Source of the DNA: Stercorarius parasiticus
Lineage: Eukaryota > Chordata > Aves > Charadriiformes > Stercorariidae
Direction of reading: 5' to 3'
NCBI GenBank assembly: GCA_013396915.1
Contig: VWZL01000728.1
Location: forward strand, 806,001 to 870,000
Length of the DNA: 64,000 nucleotides
The notes beneath the pieces are model-generated. The model made no database searches and was not told where the DNA came from. It saw only the letters and a list, made by a program, of their open reading frames with translations. Position numbers and translations under genes: made by a program. Below, piece by piece: positions 1 to 13,700 of this stretch; positions within the stretch are counted from its first letter, which is position 1, and each line of letters begins with the position of its first letter.

Positions 1-2628
1 ATTAGCCCCTGACAACAGCATGACGTGTCTTTGGATAGCCTTCTCACAGCTGCAGAGCACTACGGCAGCCTCTCTAGCCACTAATTTTAGGAGCTCTTGA
101 TATCTTTCTTCTGGTCAGCAGCAGAGAGATCAAATGGCCATTGCCACTGGAATGATCCCATGATCACAGACAGGACAGATAGGGCATGGCATAGCAGCGT
201 GGGAAGGTGTGAGATCCAGATTTGGCTTCTAGACAACAAGAGAGGAGAACAACCGCAATAGTCTTACAAAGATGCACAAGACATGATGAAGCTACTTAAG
301 GATTTAGGATTTTTAGCCTAAAAGACACTTCCTTCTTGTCATTGGCCTAACTCTCATCTAACAGAAGGTCATGGCTGACCTCTGGTTCCCACTCAGCTGT
401 GGCAGTACTCCTGTTTCCAGTCAGGCAGGAATGCATTACACTGGCCTCTCAGAAGATTTCATCTAGTGACTTCACATAGCACCACTGTCACAACCTTAGC
501 ACTGCCTTTGCGCTCTAACAGCATTCCCTATTATCTCGGTATCAACTGTAACTGCAGTGAAGTTGCGTGATCCTGAGCCAGAGGGACAATTCTCTTACAG
601 CTCTTACTAAGCCAAGGTGTGGCTGAGCACAATCTATACCTGTGTTATGTTAAGCAAAAGCTTCAACTGGGAAAAGCTCTGCCTCCATGGTTCCACTCAA
701 GGATCAACTTTCAACCAGCATGTGAGGCCATCTTTCTGAATACTGAATAAAAGCATCATGAGTGGCCTTGAACCCACAGGCAGACATAAAGGCAAAGCCT
801 GAACTTTCTGCTACTCCATTTCCTTTGACCAACAAGCTGCAGAGCACCTCATCTTTGTTCTTACACTGTCAACAAATTTGTTCAGTTCCTGAGATAAAAT
901 GCAAGCAGCCTCAGGATGTTCCTTTTCCTTGGCTCTCCTCTGAGCAGAAGAGAACGGCTGATGTGGGCACTCAAATGCATTACTCCAAAGAAGCAGAAGC
1001 AAAAATGTTCCTGAGCCACTATTGCTGTACTGGACCAGAAGAGCATAATTACAACCTCACAGTCAAGTGCGTGTGCATACTTTGTATTTTAATTTCACCT
1101 TCCAGTGGCTAACATGTCATAAAAAGACTACAAAGCACTGGAAACAGAAGTACAGTGTTTCAACACAAGAGTAGATGCTCCGTACTCACTACAGCTGGAT
1201 CTCTTTGCAAACGCATACTCAGCATGGCATATCTGGCTTCTCACAACCATGAGTGCCTCATCAGATGTCCGTTTCTTTCAGAGCTGTCTTTGTACAAACA
1301 CCAGTACCATCTGAAGTCTTTACCTCCAGTTTAAAAGTGGCATCAAACCATTCCATGACATCAAATAAATAGATTGGTCTTTCTAGCCTACTTCAAAATC
1401 CCTGTTACAGTGAAGCTCTGAGTGCACAAAACTATTTGACATTTGACTAACTCCTTCACACAGTAAGGACTTGATACCATGAAAGGAGTGTATTTACAAT
1501 AGCTTTGTGCTTGCAAATGTCACTCAAGCATCATCAGTAGCATAGCAGCAAACCACCTGGTGCCTGCCATAGTGTTCTGTTAACAAGTGGATGGAAAGGT
1601 TGCATCGCGAAGTACAGCAGTAGTAGATTATGTGATTATACTCTCAGTAACTGCTTGGGTAAAGCTTTGCACTAGCCTTTCAAAGAAAATTCTGTAAAAC
1701 ACAAGAGGCACAATATTTTGTGTGTATTGTCATTATAGCTGGGATGTGAGACTGACTAGTTCAGAAAACTTCAAAAATAATTATAGGAATTTGAAATCCT
1801 ACCCAGAACACACACACCCACTTGAGAAATTAATGCAAAAAACTTAAAGTGGCTATTCGGCATATTTTTACTTTCCAGAGTCTATGGATGACAGAAACAG
1901 AAGAGAGGAAAAATAAAAGCTTGGCAAGTTTTAAGCTTTCTAAAATTTGTAACTTGTTCATCCAGACTATGTCACAGCTTTGGGCTGTGGTGGGGACTGC
2001 TGTTCCAGAGCTGAAGCACACACTCCATAGCCACAACTCTTTACAAGTCACATTGCACCTGCATTGCTCAGCATCTTTCAAGGCAGACAAGTGCTATGTA
2101 AGAGCAGGCTTGCTAAGGACAAACAGACTTCAGAGTTCCACGAATAGAAGGCACTGCAAAGTGACTTAAAAAGTAGCACAGAGGAATTTGTCACCTGTTG
2201 CTGCTCAATGATACTTGGATAACCCAGTTCAGTTTGCAAGCAGAAAGAGCAGCCTCTCACACCCAACAGCCAGCTGTTAGGTACCAAGTCAGCCTGACTG
2301 CTCGATCCTCAAAGACAGCTCAGCAATCACCAAGGCCTACAAATCAATAGATTTTTAGAACAACTCCATACATCATGCCAAATCTCAGATTCTTTTCATC
2401 TTTCGTACTATTACCACTACTAAAGTTTCCATACCCATCATGATCACTGTATAACTCCGCTCCATTTAACAAGCTTGCTTTGGAGTGACTGACTGGGTTT
2501 TGAGCACATTTAAGTCTGCAAGGTGAAAGCAGAAAAGCAGACCGTAATTTCTTTACCGTCTCTGGAAATGCACAGTTCTAGACACCATCCCTTCAACACC
2601 TGGCTCAAGAATCATTGAAGTTGCTCAC
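1..2628 (-). other. Intron following the downstream SorCS exon (partial)
   Basis: This starts with the GTGAGC donor at 2623-2628 and runs off the left edge. I looked for the next exon, expected to begin LYSS and contain FGRRW, and did not see it. No repeat family was recognised. Small open frames here overlap each other on both strands and show no family resemblance. Confidence 0.75.
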
Positions 2629-2787
2629 CTTTTGATCCAGACTGTAGGCCAAGATCCACTCCTCCTGCTTGGGGTGGAAGAGCAAGCTCTGGATATAGAA
2701 GTTCAGACGGTACTTCTGATAGGTAGCCCCTTCATCAGAGCTGATGAGGATGCTGCTCTCAATCTCTGGATCACTAAGAAGCATGAT
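2629..2787 (-). CDS. SORCS3: SorCS-family VPS10-domain receptor, internal exon (downstream of the pair)
   Basis: This 159-bp exon encodes exactly 53 codons in phase 0. It starts IMLLSDPEIESS and ends AYSLDQK. The centre, SSDEGATYQKY, is an Asp-box (S-x-D-x-G-x-T-aromatic) of a VPS10 beta-propeller blade, and FYIQSLLFHPKQEEW follows it. On the minus strand the acceptor is a pyrimidine-rich tract ending in TAG (2788-2790 on plus) and the donor is GTGAGC (2623-2628 on plus). SorCS proteins are type I membrane sorting receptors of neurons, acting in the Golgi, endosome and synaptic membrane. Family membership is close to certain. The paralogue is less so. As I remember the human proteins, LLSDPE, SSILISS and YSLDQK favour SORCS3, while EIESS, RLNFY and WILAY also occur in SORCS1. 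The glutamate pair before the tryptophan (EEW, where I recall EDW) may be lineage-specific. Confidence is for the SorCS exon; SORCS3 itself is about 0.65. Confidence 0.95.
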
Positions 2788-5539
2788 CTAAATAGAAAAA
2801 TGGAGGGGAAAGACTGTTAATGGAAAAGGGAAACTGAGCATCATCTATAACTGAGCTCATACAGCACTGATTCCTATTAGATGTATTCAGAACATTGCTC
2901 AACAGTATAAACAGCTCACAGGATTTCCCAATAGGAGGGAGGGGGGTTTAGTGTTTCACTTCCATTTTGTTTGGCGATTCATTCATGGATCTATTCAGTG
3001 ACTCCTTTTTTTCATTTTATTTTTATCCAGACAAATTCAGAAAGCCTAACAAGAAGGAGAAATGCTATGTTGATATCAAAGCTGATTTTGGTTTGGTATA
3101 GCAACTTCAGACAGCCCACCAGGCTCTCCTGCTCCCTTTACAGTCTACCACCTCTTTTCCCAAATGTGGAATACTCTCTCCAAAAGTACACGACAGAGAG
3201 CTCCTGAGATTTAAGGCTCATTATTTGGCAGCTTGCAGAGCTACAAATGAGAGCATCACCTCACTGGAAACACAGAATGCTGACCTAGATCAGCTGCTGA
3301 CATCTGAAAATAGTCCACGTGCATAAACATTGATACATGACCACATATATCATGCTTCCAATTTATACAGTAGGAGATACTCATTCACTCAGTAAACACA
3401 TAATTTTCCCCAAGTGCGGGAAAGTGTATGACCTCAATTTGTACAGGGAGGAAAACACTTCTGAGCCTCTAATTTTAATTAGAAAATTATTACCAATATT
3501 TTAAAATGGGTTGATTCCACATTATCAGATGGCATGCTCTACATAAATGTTATCAAGAAAAATGTTGTGGAAACATTAACACCATCTTATTAACATCTGG
3601 AGAAAACGACATCACATTAAAGCAAATGCCAGTACCATAAAATAAAGGCAAACAGTGGGAAATAAATTAGAGCTGTGCTAAACACAGCAGGTTATTGATA
3701 CAGTAGCCGACACAAATATAGAAACTGCCTTTCAGCAGGAAAACAGATCCAGGAACTGCCTTTTTTAGCTAGCTGCGGGATGATCAGCTAGCTGAGATCC
3801 ACTGCAGTTTTGTTACACTCACATGTCCCTGTTAACTTTTCTTATCCACCTTCACAGAGCACCAACTTCAAGACTACAATAGGGAAACACATTAATTTTG
3901 ACAGCCAAAATCAGTTGCAAGGAATAGTGAGATCCGTAGTATGTTAGACCTTGATTAAGCAAAAAATTTCAGGACTTGTTTTACCTTAAGCGCCTCATTA
4001 ACTCCATGAAGTCACCAAGGGAAAGAACTATGATGTAAATGGTTTCTGATCCTTTCTACTAAGAAATGAAAAGGGCCTTTGAAACTAGAACTGAGTGTTG
4101 TCCCAGGGTGAAGCCACCTGTATGAGTCCAGCTTGGGCTCAGAGCTCCTTCAACATCCCTCACATATACTGCTTACCAGCCTCATAAAGCAATCTCCACC
4201 TGTTCCCACAGAAAGCCACACCACAAGTCCTGGAAAAGTGCAGTTGCATTGTGCTCTGGTGCACAGCATGGGACGTGGGAAACATCCCTGCAGGCAACTA
4301 ACTCCCTGGGAATTAGTCTTGAGAATAGGTCCCGATGACCTCCACCTACAAGGAGGCTTTGGTACATCCTTTTCTTTCTAATCAGATCAAACTACATATT
4401 TCATTTTGCTCCAAATAAGAAAGGTTTCCCCACTGTTTCAAGATATTTTTTCTGCCACTGATGACTGAGACTTCAAAGACATTTTGTCCCCCAAGTATAC
4501 TCATGTTCATCAAAAGCATATTGCCTGTGCCAGAGAGAGAACTGTAACATAGCTTAGTAAAAATCACTTGCATCTGCAGAATGAAAGAAGGATGTTAAGA
4601 TTGCCAATATAACAAGATATTCCAGAGGCTTCTTACATTTAAAAGGAAGGATACTTCAGGAATAAAAAGATTTTCCACCCGATGTCACAGAAGGTTATAA
4701 AGTTAATAATGGTGTATATTGAAAGGTCACTGTTAGAGTTCTGCCCTCAGGTAAGGAGCACCAGACAGCTAACAGCTGCATAGACCTGATGTGGTACACA
4801 CACAAAACATCCACTCTGTGCTTTCACACATGCTCTGCAACACTTCAGTGGCTAGTTCAAGCAATGAGATGGAAAAGGTGATGATTCCACCAGCTGGTTC
4901 ACAAAGCCAGGCAATTTGTTCCTCTGGAAGCATAACAGTGGTTGTAAGACCAAGTAAGAAAGCCATCAAGCTAGGTAAATTAACAGGTAGAGGGAAAGCT
5001 GGAAGAGTCTAACAACAGTCATATCTCATTGTAGGTACCATCCATTAGTCGCTCACCCCTCTTCACCCAGTTCTGATATCAACTGCCCGTTCTTCAAAGG
5101 GAGAGAAGAACACACCCAACGTCTCTGTTGTCATCCATCCTCCCAGGCAAGGCTGATCCTACACGAGGCAGGATGGAAGAAACAGGAGGCTCAATTAGTT
5201 AAAAGGTCACGACCAGTCATGCCGCTAGGACTGGTCCAGAGTTTTGTTATGTACCAAGCAGGAAAAGAACAGTGGGAGACCCTGGGCTCTATTATTATTA
5301 TTTTTTTTTAATTTTATGTCTTTTTTCTGCTGGAAGCTATGGGGGCAGGGGACAACTTTTGGCAGAAGAAATAGCAGGACATTTGTCAACGGCCTGAAAC
5401 CGCCACTTCTCATTATGGGGCCAGGGCGAAGGATCCACCCCAGTAGTGATTTAGATTAATCGCTTTTCATTAAGAGACAATAAACAAACTCTGGTCAGAA
5501 TAAGCATTTATGCCAGCACCCTGAGTTGCCATTTATAAT

Positions 5540-5670
5540 TGCCATAAGGAATTGCAAAGGAGAACCAGAGAGCTGTCAAATGTAATTTATAGGGTTTTAA
5601 GATTTAATAATTTTCTATAATATTAAATTAAATGGCAGCCTTTATTAAAAAGGAAATTACATTTCACCTT
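5540..5670. promoter_or_regulatory. Candidate conserved AT-rich noncoding block
   Basis: A compact AT-rich stretch with TTTATAATTG, TTAATAATTTTC and ATTAAATTAAAT type words resembling homeodomain or POU sites. It has no simple tandem repetition. Conservation is inferred from sequence texture only, so this is a weak call. Confidence 0.25.
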
Positions 5671-5683
5671 ACTACATTCTAAA

Positions 5684-5710
5684 ATATATATATACACACA
5701 CACATATATA
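5684..5710. repeat. TA/CA dinucleotide microsatellite
   Basis: A short run of TA units passes into CA units and back to TA. It sits at the edge of an AT-rich block and is probably polymorphic. Confidence 0.8.
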
Positions 5711-6716
5711 AAATATTATTTTCAGTTGCTGCCTTCTCTAGTTTACATGGAGAGGGGAAGGGGAGGCAGGATTGATTACTTCTAAGGGTAAGTCCTTGAA
5801 AACATACTTGAGGTGAGGTGGTTTTATACTACATAGCTTTTTGTCTAGAGGCTACAGCCTGACCTTCAAAATTCAGTGGACAATGAATGTCAGGCACGAG
5901 ACAAAACAAACCAGGCTGAAAATCAGACTGCACTTCAGGTAGTTCCTTAAGAGATGAATGCAGAGGAAGAGAGCTGTCTGGTACGTGGTGTATCTCCTTT
6001 CAAGCAGGAGCTCTGGGGGCAATGATGACACATACAGGGCTGTTCTGCATGAACTTCAGTTCAGCAGAACACCAGACACCAGCGGTGGAAGCACATAGAA
6101 GGAAGATGATTTGGAGAGGCCACTTTGCAAGAACAACATAAAGTATGATGTACAGACTGAGATCTTTGGCACGTGATCAGGAAACACATCCAGCTCTGAA
6201 TACTTTGATGGGGTTTATCCCAGGAAATAAGAAGCACAGGTTGCAGGCAGAAAGAATAAGGTGGGGACGTGTCATACGTATACCTGCCACGATGTATTTG
6301 GGCTGAAAACAATCCAGAGAAGTAGCTAAGAGTCACTCAGATTGTCGGAGAGCATTTAGGACTCTTAAAAGAGCTCTGAACAAATGCAGAAGTCGGGGGG
6401 AAAGAAAGTGATACCATATCACAGCACAAATCCAATAAAGCAGCATGCCCTCAGATGGGGCTAATATAATAAAAACTAAGGAAGGATTTGTAACTAAGAA
6501 TCTGAGCTCCTGCTACCTTGATTAAAATCTCAGGTGTGTCACTGGGTTAATGCAAACATCTTTCTCAGTATTGGTTTCACATAGGCTATGTCCAGGTGGA
6601 TGAGTCAAGGCGGTAACACACTCCTCTTCCTCTGTTCCAAGATAGCCAGGCACAAAGACAACTGTGATCTGGAACACTGAACCACACCAGTAACAAGCTA
6701 GCACACTTATTATAAA

Positions 6717-7720
6717 ATCATAGAATAGTTTGTGTTGGAAGGACCTTTAAAGGTCATCTAGTCCAACCTCCCCTGCAATAAGCAGGCACATCTTCAACTA
6801 CATCAGGTTGCTCAGAGCCCCATACAACCTGATCTAGAATGTTTCCAGGGATGGGGCATCTACCACCTCTCTGGGCAACCTGTGCCAGTGTTTCACCACC
6901 CTCTTTGTAAAAAATTTCTTCCTTATATCTAGTCTAAGTTCACCCTCTTTCAATTTAAAACCTTTACCCCTTGTCCTATTGCAATAGGCCTTGCTAAAAA
7001 GTTTGTCCCCGTATTTCCTGTAGGCCACCTTTAAGTCCTGAAAGGCCACAATAAGGTCTCCCCAGTCTTCTCTTCTCCAGGCTGAACAACCCCAACTCTC
7101 TCAGCATGTCCTCACAGGAGAGGTGCTCCAGCCCTATGATAATTTTTGCGGCCTCCTCTGGACCCACTCCAACAGGTCCTTGTTTTTCCTGTGATAAGGG
7201 CTCCAGAGCCGGACGCAGCACTCCAGGTAGGGTCTCACCAGACTGGAGTAGAGGGGCAGAATCACCTCCCTCGACCTGCTGGCCGCAATGCTTTTTATGC
7301 AGGCTAGGATATGGTTGGCTCTGTGGGCTGTGAGCACACATTGTCAGCTCACATCCAGCTTTTCATGCACCAGTACCCCCAAGTCCTCTCTCTGAGTGCC
7401 CTTCACCCCCCAGCTAGTCTCTTGCCTTCCTTTCCTGATTTCTTACACCTGGGGATGGAGAGCTCTTGCGCTCTATGGAAAGCATCCTTAAAGATCTGCC
7501 AGCTCTGTTCTGCTCTCTTGTCCCTGAGGGCAATTTCCCAGGAAGACTTATTGACTAACTCCTTGAAGAGATGGAAGTTTGTTTTCCTAAAATTCAGGGT
7601 CCTGACTTTACTCTTCACCTGACCCATACCCCTCAGGACTGCAAACTCCACCAGTGTATGATCACTGCAGCCCAGGTTGCCTCCAGTCTTGACACCACTG
7701 ATTACATCACTTCTCACAGG
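6717..7720 (-). mobile_element. CR1 LINE copy with internal deletion, 5'-truncated
   Basis: The 3' end lies at 6717 with the terminal ATTCTATGAT on minus, followed by the usual CCAACC/ATGACC core. Reading minus, the remains encode the C-terminal end of CR1 ORF2: SREVILPLYSSLVRPYLE, then GKGFKLKEGELRLDIRKKFF, then VVKHWHRLPREVVDAPSLE. Further 5' a separate piece from the end of the endonuclease region is readable: NLGCSDHTLVEFAVLRG, then LNFRKTNFHLFKELV. The two join near 7396-7405 without the reverse-transcriptase catalytic core, which should lie between them, so the copy is internally deleted. Frameshifts and stops break the C-terminal frame (for example a TGA near 7345). The 5' boundary is uncertain. 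Open frame continues to 7843, but I do not recognise 7720-7843 as CR1. It lies in the same orientation as the host gene. Confidence 0.88.
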
Positions 7721-10700
7721 CACGACACTACAATGTGCCCAGACTCTACTGCTAGCCAGAGCTCGTATCTGCCTGAATCTGTCTACTGCAGTTATGCCAA
7801 AGACCCCTATAGCCTGGCACTCAGTTCTCTCGGCATCCTTCATGGCTCTGCCCTCCCTTTAACTGGCCTGCTTGGCACATCACCGCTATCCTTCTTCTTC
7901 TGCACCCAAGGCACAAGACCAACCACCCTCACACACATCCCACCATATTACCCGTATCCATAGCATCAGATTCAAAAGCTTGCTCTCGCTCCCTGGTTCT
8001 GTGTTATCCCAGCACAACAGATCTGTTTTGTACACAAATGAATCTTTTAATAAACTATCCCTGGGCAAAAAAATGAAACAACGTGACACATAAAAGGCAT
8101 TTTTATTAATATTCATTTTCATTGAATCCTTTTATTTTTCTCAGCCAACATAAATTTTCACTGCAAATTACCAAAGTGCATCTCTTTAAATCGGCATGGA
8201 GAAGTTTTATAGGTACCATATCTGTAGCAGTAGTACCACTGAGCTACATTAGTAGGAAGCATCCCACTAAACGAATAAAGAAGACAGGTTCAAAATAAAT
8301 GCCTTTTGTTCCCAGAAATAAGTAGATAGCATTAAACTATTGTGTACTGCCTTCTGATTTTCCTCTTTGTTTTAATGTGCTTTTCAGAAGTGGTCCTTTT
8401 CAGAGGTCCCAGTTACATTCTCATTTGCCTATATAAAGTGCTATTCTAAAAAGAAATAAACAAAACAGTTTTAAAAAAAAAAATCCACCTACAAACCACC
8501 CAAGCCTCCATAGCTACAAAGGAAACACAGCTCCTTAGTAAAGTATTAGCAATTTGCTCTGTAGCACTGCATTGTCCCCTTCCCCAATTGAAAAGGTAGT
8601 TCTGCCACAAACACTGCTGCAAAAACAGAAACTTAACGTTTCATGTTTACAGCTTCATTGTGATTTCCATATCAAATGTGCTCAGCATACATGTGAAAAG
8701 ACTTTTTTTTTTTCTTTTTGGCCTCCTCCTACTAGAACCTCAACTCAGAAGCACTTTAGGTCCTTCCTAAAGCCAGGCTACATCTACATCAACAACAAGA
8801 AAACACAAATCTGATTTAAAAAAGAAAAAAAGCTGTTTCGGCGTGTTTTTTTTTTGCTTTCAATCATTTAAAGGATTGTGTGGTCCCATAAGACCTATGG
8901 AGCTAAGCCTACTTCCCAAAGTTCCATATCAGCTTTGAGTTTAAAAAACCAAAAAGTTTCAACAATTTATGCTGAAATGTCAGTGCAAATGGAAGATTTT
9001 TGCTTTGTTTGGACTTATGATGTCCTTTCCTCCTTTTGAAACTGAAAAACCAAAACCAAATGACATTTAAAGGCTTAAAGATACAAAAATAATTTTCTTC
9101 TTCAAAACATCAGTTCATCACAAGTATGTTCAATGCGAACAGTTCGGAACTCTCTTATGGGAAAAGTAATTTTTTCCTGCTGAAGCATTCTAGATTAAAT
9201 GTTTGACCATCTGAGATTTCCCACTGGCATATATTTAGTTATTTGTTCCCCTCCTGTTCTTCCTCTCTCCTACCTCATAACTGCAATTTACTTGCCCTGC
9301 AGGCTAAAGGATGCCCTCAGAGGTATACACACAACCTTAACCTCTTAGAACACAGCTACACAGCGTACCTGAAGCCCTTCTATGCCAATCCCATGGAGGA
9401 CAGATGCAACTCATTGCAAAGAAAATCCCATCCTTTTTTCTTCTTCCCTCGCCACACATAAGTTCAACTAAAAACCCTGAGCCCAAGCCCATCTGAGACA
9501 AAAAAGGTACTGGTATCACAAGTAACTGTCTACTTACCAGCAAAAGTAACACCCACATAAATCAGCATTAAGCTAAAAATATCTTTGCATGATTTGCACT
9601 ATTTTAGAAAACACACCTTAACCTTATACAAACTTTTACAGAAGATGTTGAGAAATGGGTAGATACCTGCTCACTGCCCTGTATATATACAGACTCCTGC
9701 AATAATCAGGGGAAAAGGAAGCCAACCTCTACTTTTCAGTCACCAAGACCAGCATATCAGTCAAGACAGGAAAAAATGGGAGATGGTAGTGATAAAAACC
9801 TGCTCTAGAGCAAAGTCCTATTTATTTATGTACAAGTAAAGCAACACACCCCATTGCTCAGTGATCAGCAACTGTGACAAGAGGGACATCTGCTATCTGG
9901 GAAGCCAAACAAGACAGCCACGAAGAGGGCAACAGCTTCCACATAATTACTAACTTTGCATTCCAAAAGGAAAACACTCATTGCAATCACGTGTGTTACA
10001 GAGTAGCCCAGATTTGGGAATCCTCCTTGCTTCACGTGGCTCAAAAACTACCTTAATGTAAGGATAACCTGCGGGCATCAGTCAAGCAGTAAAGGTGCAC
10101 TGAGCTTTCATGAGAGATAAATTGTCTGGACTTAACCCCATTTCAACTTCTTGTAACTTCACTTCTTATTGCCCGAAATTTAACATTAATAACAGATTTA
10201 ATTAATGAATATAGCACCAGATCACCATCTCTCAGAACCATAATGCTGTAATCTTAAAGGATGAAGTGCACTGCACTCACTTTATAAGGGTTTATGAAGC
10301 ATGTGTTATAAAAGTACCTCAACCATAAGGCTTTTATACCTTGGCACTCACTTCAATACAATCCCATAAAATCCAAGCAATCTTTAAGTGTTAAAGGTGA
10401 CTTTCACTACTGTATTTATTATTGGATAATGAAAAATGAGTCAGACACCTATAGAAACTGAGCAATGAAAGAGTTTCCTTAGACTTTTGCATTGGGTCTG
10501 CATTATATGTACCGTTGACCAAAGAACCAAATAGCTCTCTCAAGACCTTTCAGGCACTTCATGCCAACCTCTCTCCACAATTTCCTTCCTATCAGGACTT
10601 CTCTATAATTACAAACCAACTTCTACTCCACAGAATCCCATTAGTTGTCACTGAACTTTCCAGATGTCAACAGCTGTTTCTGTAAGCATCCAAACTCCTG

Positions 10701-13700
10701 TGAAGGACCTCCTCTGTAGACTCCTACAGCTGTGCTGGAGACTGCAGGTCTCTACTTCAGGAAGCTCGTTTGAGAAAACAGCATAGACCTCTGACAGTAG
10801 CATCAGGAGGAGCCCATTTGTGGGTTCCCCATCTTTCCAGCATAGAGAGAGAAAGATCAGAGCACATCATGCTGTTCAGGTTACATGCAGGTCCTATGTC
10901 TTTGTAGAACGTTTTGTCTTTTGTAGATGGTACGTGAAAGAAGAGGACCATTACAAAGTAGAAAACAAGCTATAAAATGAAAAAAAATATTGTTTTAATC
11001 TAAAACAGCAGGGTCTTCTGGTGATACTGCAACACAAACGAGGACATCACTGGGGAGCTTGTTCATTTTTATGAATATCAAATCCTCTTCTGTAATGCAA
11101 TATGTAATTATTCTGCTGTCCCCTTGTTATATGTATTTAGACAGCCCATCTTCAAAATAGAGAGCAAGTTTCATCATAAGGTTTGTAAGTTGTACCACAA
11201 CAATATTCTGCATAGATATCAAGACCATTTTGTCAATCGGAAATGACGGAAGCATAAACCTGCTGTCCAAACAGCGGACCCTCCCCACCAGGATCGAACA
11301 CCCCAGGTTCACTGTTAACTTGAAAAGCCCCTCAGCAGAATTCTGTCAGAAATAAAACTAAGAACCCAATATGTGCCTTGTCTCAACAGAACTTGGAACC
11401 AGCAGTTCAAGGGAGCATCAGTCTGGCCTATGAGGATGAATAATCTACAGGCATGAGATACTAATATTACACTCAGACACTAAAGATGCAATTGGAATAT
11501 ATAGTCCCAGCATGTGCTACATGCAATTGGCTCAGTCAGGGAAGAGTACACTTTTAAGATTACAGCATCTCGGCAATTCTTTCATTTGCTTCTCATAAAG
11601 ATTAAAAAAGATGGAGATGCCAGAAAGACTTTGCAGAGACTCTGAGATAGAGCAGTTTGGCGGCAAAGAATGACTACCTATCATCCTCCTGTCTGAAAAT
11701 CCATAGGAGAGATATCTTACATTATTAACTCTGAGAAAAGAGATTAGTAAAAGCACATCAAATGAGGACCAGCACCACCTTGCCTTCTCTAAGGAGATGC
11801 ACATCAGCCCACCATGCTTGTTACAGTGAATAACCCTGGTTAATCTTTCTGACCTCTATTGTTTCTCATATCCAATTACATCCAGATTACAATTACAAAT
11901 TAATTGTTCAGGTTTGTACAAAATTAAAACAGCCTCTTGGCATTTCAGACATGCCTGCCATAAATTGCCATACCAAAACAAAACGCTTCACAGAATTCCA
12001 AGCTCACACACCCCATGCCCTATGGAGAGCGCACTTCGTTTAATTACCACCTCCAGCAGCTGTGCAAGAGCGCAGATGCACCTTGCAGGATGCCCTGAGG
12101 ATCAGGAGCAAATCAAGGCTAAATTGGATACAGAGCAAGAGCCCCTCAAGGAAAACCACTCTGCCGTCCTCCTTAGCAGGTGGTAAATGAAAATATATCA
12201 TGGCTGTAAGGCTTAGGCAAAAATCAGAGCTGGGAAAAGAACTCAGATGCTCTAACGCTGCCATCCTAACCTGCCCACAATGCCAAATCCTAGGCTGGAT
12301 CCAATTTGCATGCACAGGAGTGGAATAAGCCATCGTACTAGACTCAACAAAGCAGAACATCTCATCTTTGTTTTACTGCTAAGCAGGTCAGAACAACATG
12401 TCTCCCCACTTTCTCTTGTCTTTTTGGCACTGGACACATGTACTTTTCACTTTTAATTACAAGGCACAGCAAGCATTTGCTTGTTAAATTTCAGGTGCCA
12501 GTGGGGATGGAAGCCATCCAAAAAGCATGTATTTGACCTGGCAAAGAGTGACTGATTGGCAACAGCCACATGCTTGGTTGTAAAACCTTTTCATTGTCAC
12601 AGCAAGGCAGAGTTTACCCAAGGTTATTCCATCCCATTATACTCTCGTTACAGCTGCATGTTCTCCACCTCCCCACAGATCATCAGAGTGAAGTCCTCTG
12701 CCACAGTAATCCCACCTTCCTGAGGCCACTTCAGTGCTGCATGCTGTTCAGCTATTTTGCCAAAGGCTTTTCCGTATCACAGCATGTTCATGCATAGTTC
12801 CCCTCTATGAACTGCCAAATGGGTTATCAGCATCACCGCTCACGGCTGGTTTTGTATATACCCAGTTTGACCAGCACTTCTATGACTGGGCCTGGACCAG
12901 ATGTAGAAGGAAGCCCAGCTGGAGAGCTTAGGCAACAACCAGTGCTTCCACAGGAAAAACAGACACCAAATAAGCAGAAGAGAAATGTAAAGCTTCTGAT
13001 CTTTATTATGCTTTGCTCTGGAGTCTGGTATTTCTGCATAGCATAGTTCTGCACGATGCCTTCTTACTCTTCTCTAATCTACACAGGAAATCCCTAACTG
13101 TTGCAACATCTGACACATTGTTTTGTGGTCACCAGCTTTTTCTAGTGACACAGAACAGCTCTGATCCCAAACTGTGTGCACAGGAAGAGAAAAGCAGCGT
13201 TCACTGTTATAATTACATGCTATTTGAGTAAATGCATGGTTGTGCTATTCTCCATAGAACTCCAAAGTAATCTGCACCATTATGGTAACTTACTGTGTAA
13301 GCATAAATAGTTACAGAAAATAACGTTATCAGTAAGGAGAGACTGCATGCACCACAGCTGCTGGAACTGAGAACACCATTTATACGAAAACACTCCTCTG
13401 ATTATAGGTCTCACTTGGGAGAACACTTTACATGTGGGAATAAGTTTACTCACAGTAGTTACCTCATTACAGAAAACAAAGAGATGTGCATGGATAGTTA
13501 CTCATGGGGGTAAACTTTTGCAGCCTGTATACAACACTCTATTTCATTTGAGGACAGTAGAGTGTTTCATGACTCTTTAGAAAAATAAAAATTGTATTAT
13601 GTATCTCCCTTGAGGCCATTAAACCCGAATACAATTTTAAATGCATCATTGCTTCTCCTCTGCTTACACACTTTATTTTTCTGCTTTTTAGTCAGATTGC

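Larger units (their letters stand above)
2813..6716. other. Intronic sequence without recognised element
   Basis: Mostly unique-looking sequence. It contains a T-rich patch with an ATT run near 5288-5315, an AT-rich block at about 5540-5680 and a short TA/CA microsatellite near 5684-5710. A palindromic AGCTAGCT occurs twice close together at 3766-3795. No coding or RNA gene was recognised. Confidence 0.6.

Noticed and set aside
3766..3795. Two AGCTAGCT palindromes 11 bases apart
   Set aside because: Short palindromes of this kind are frequent by chance; no gene or element context.
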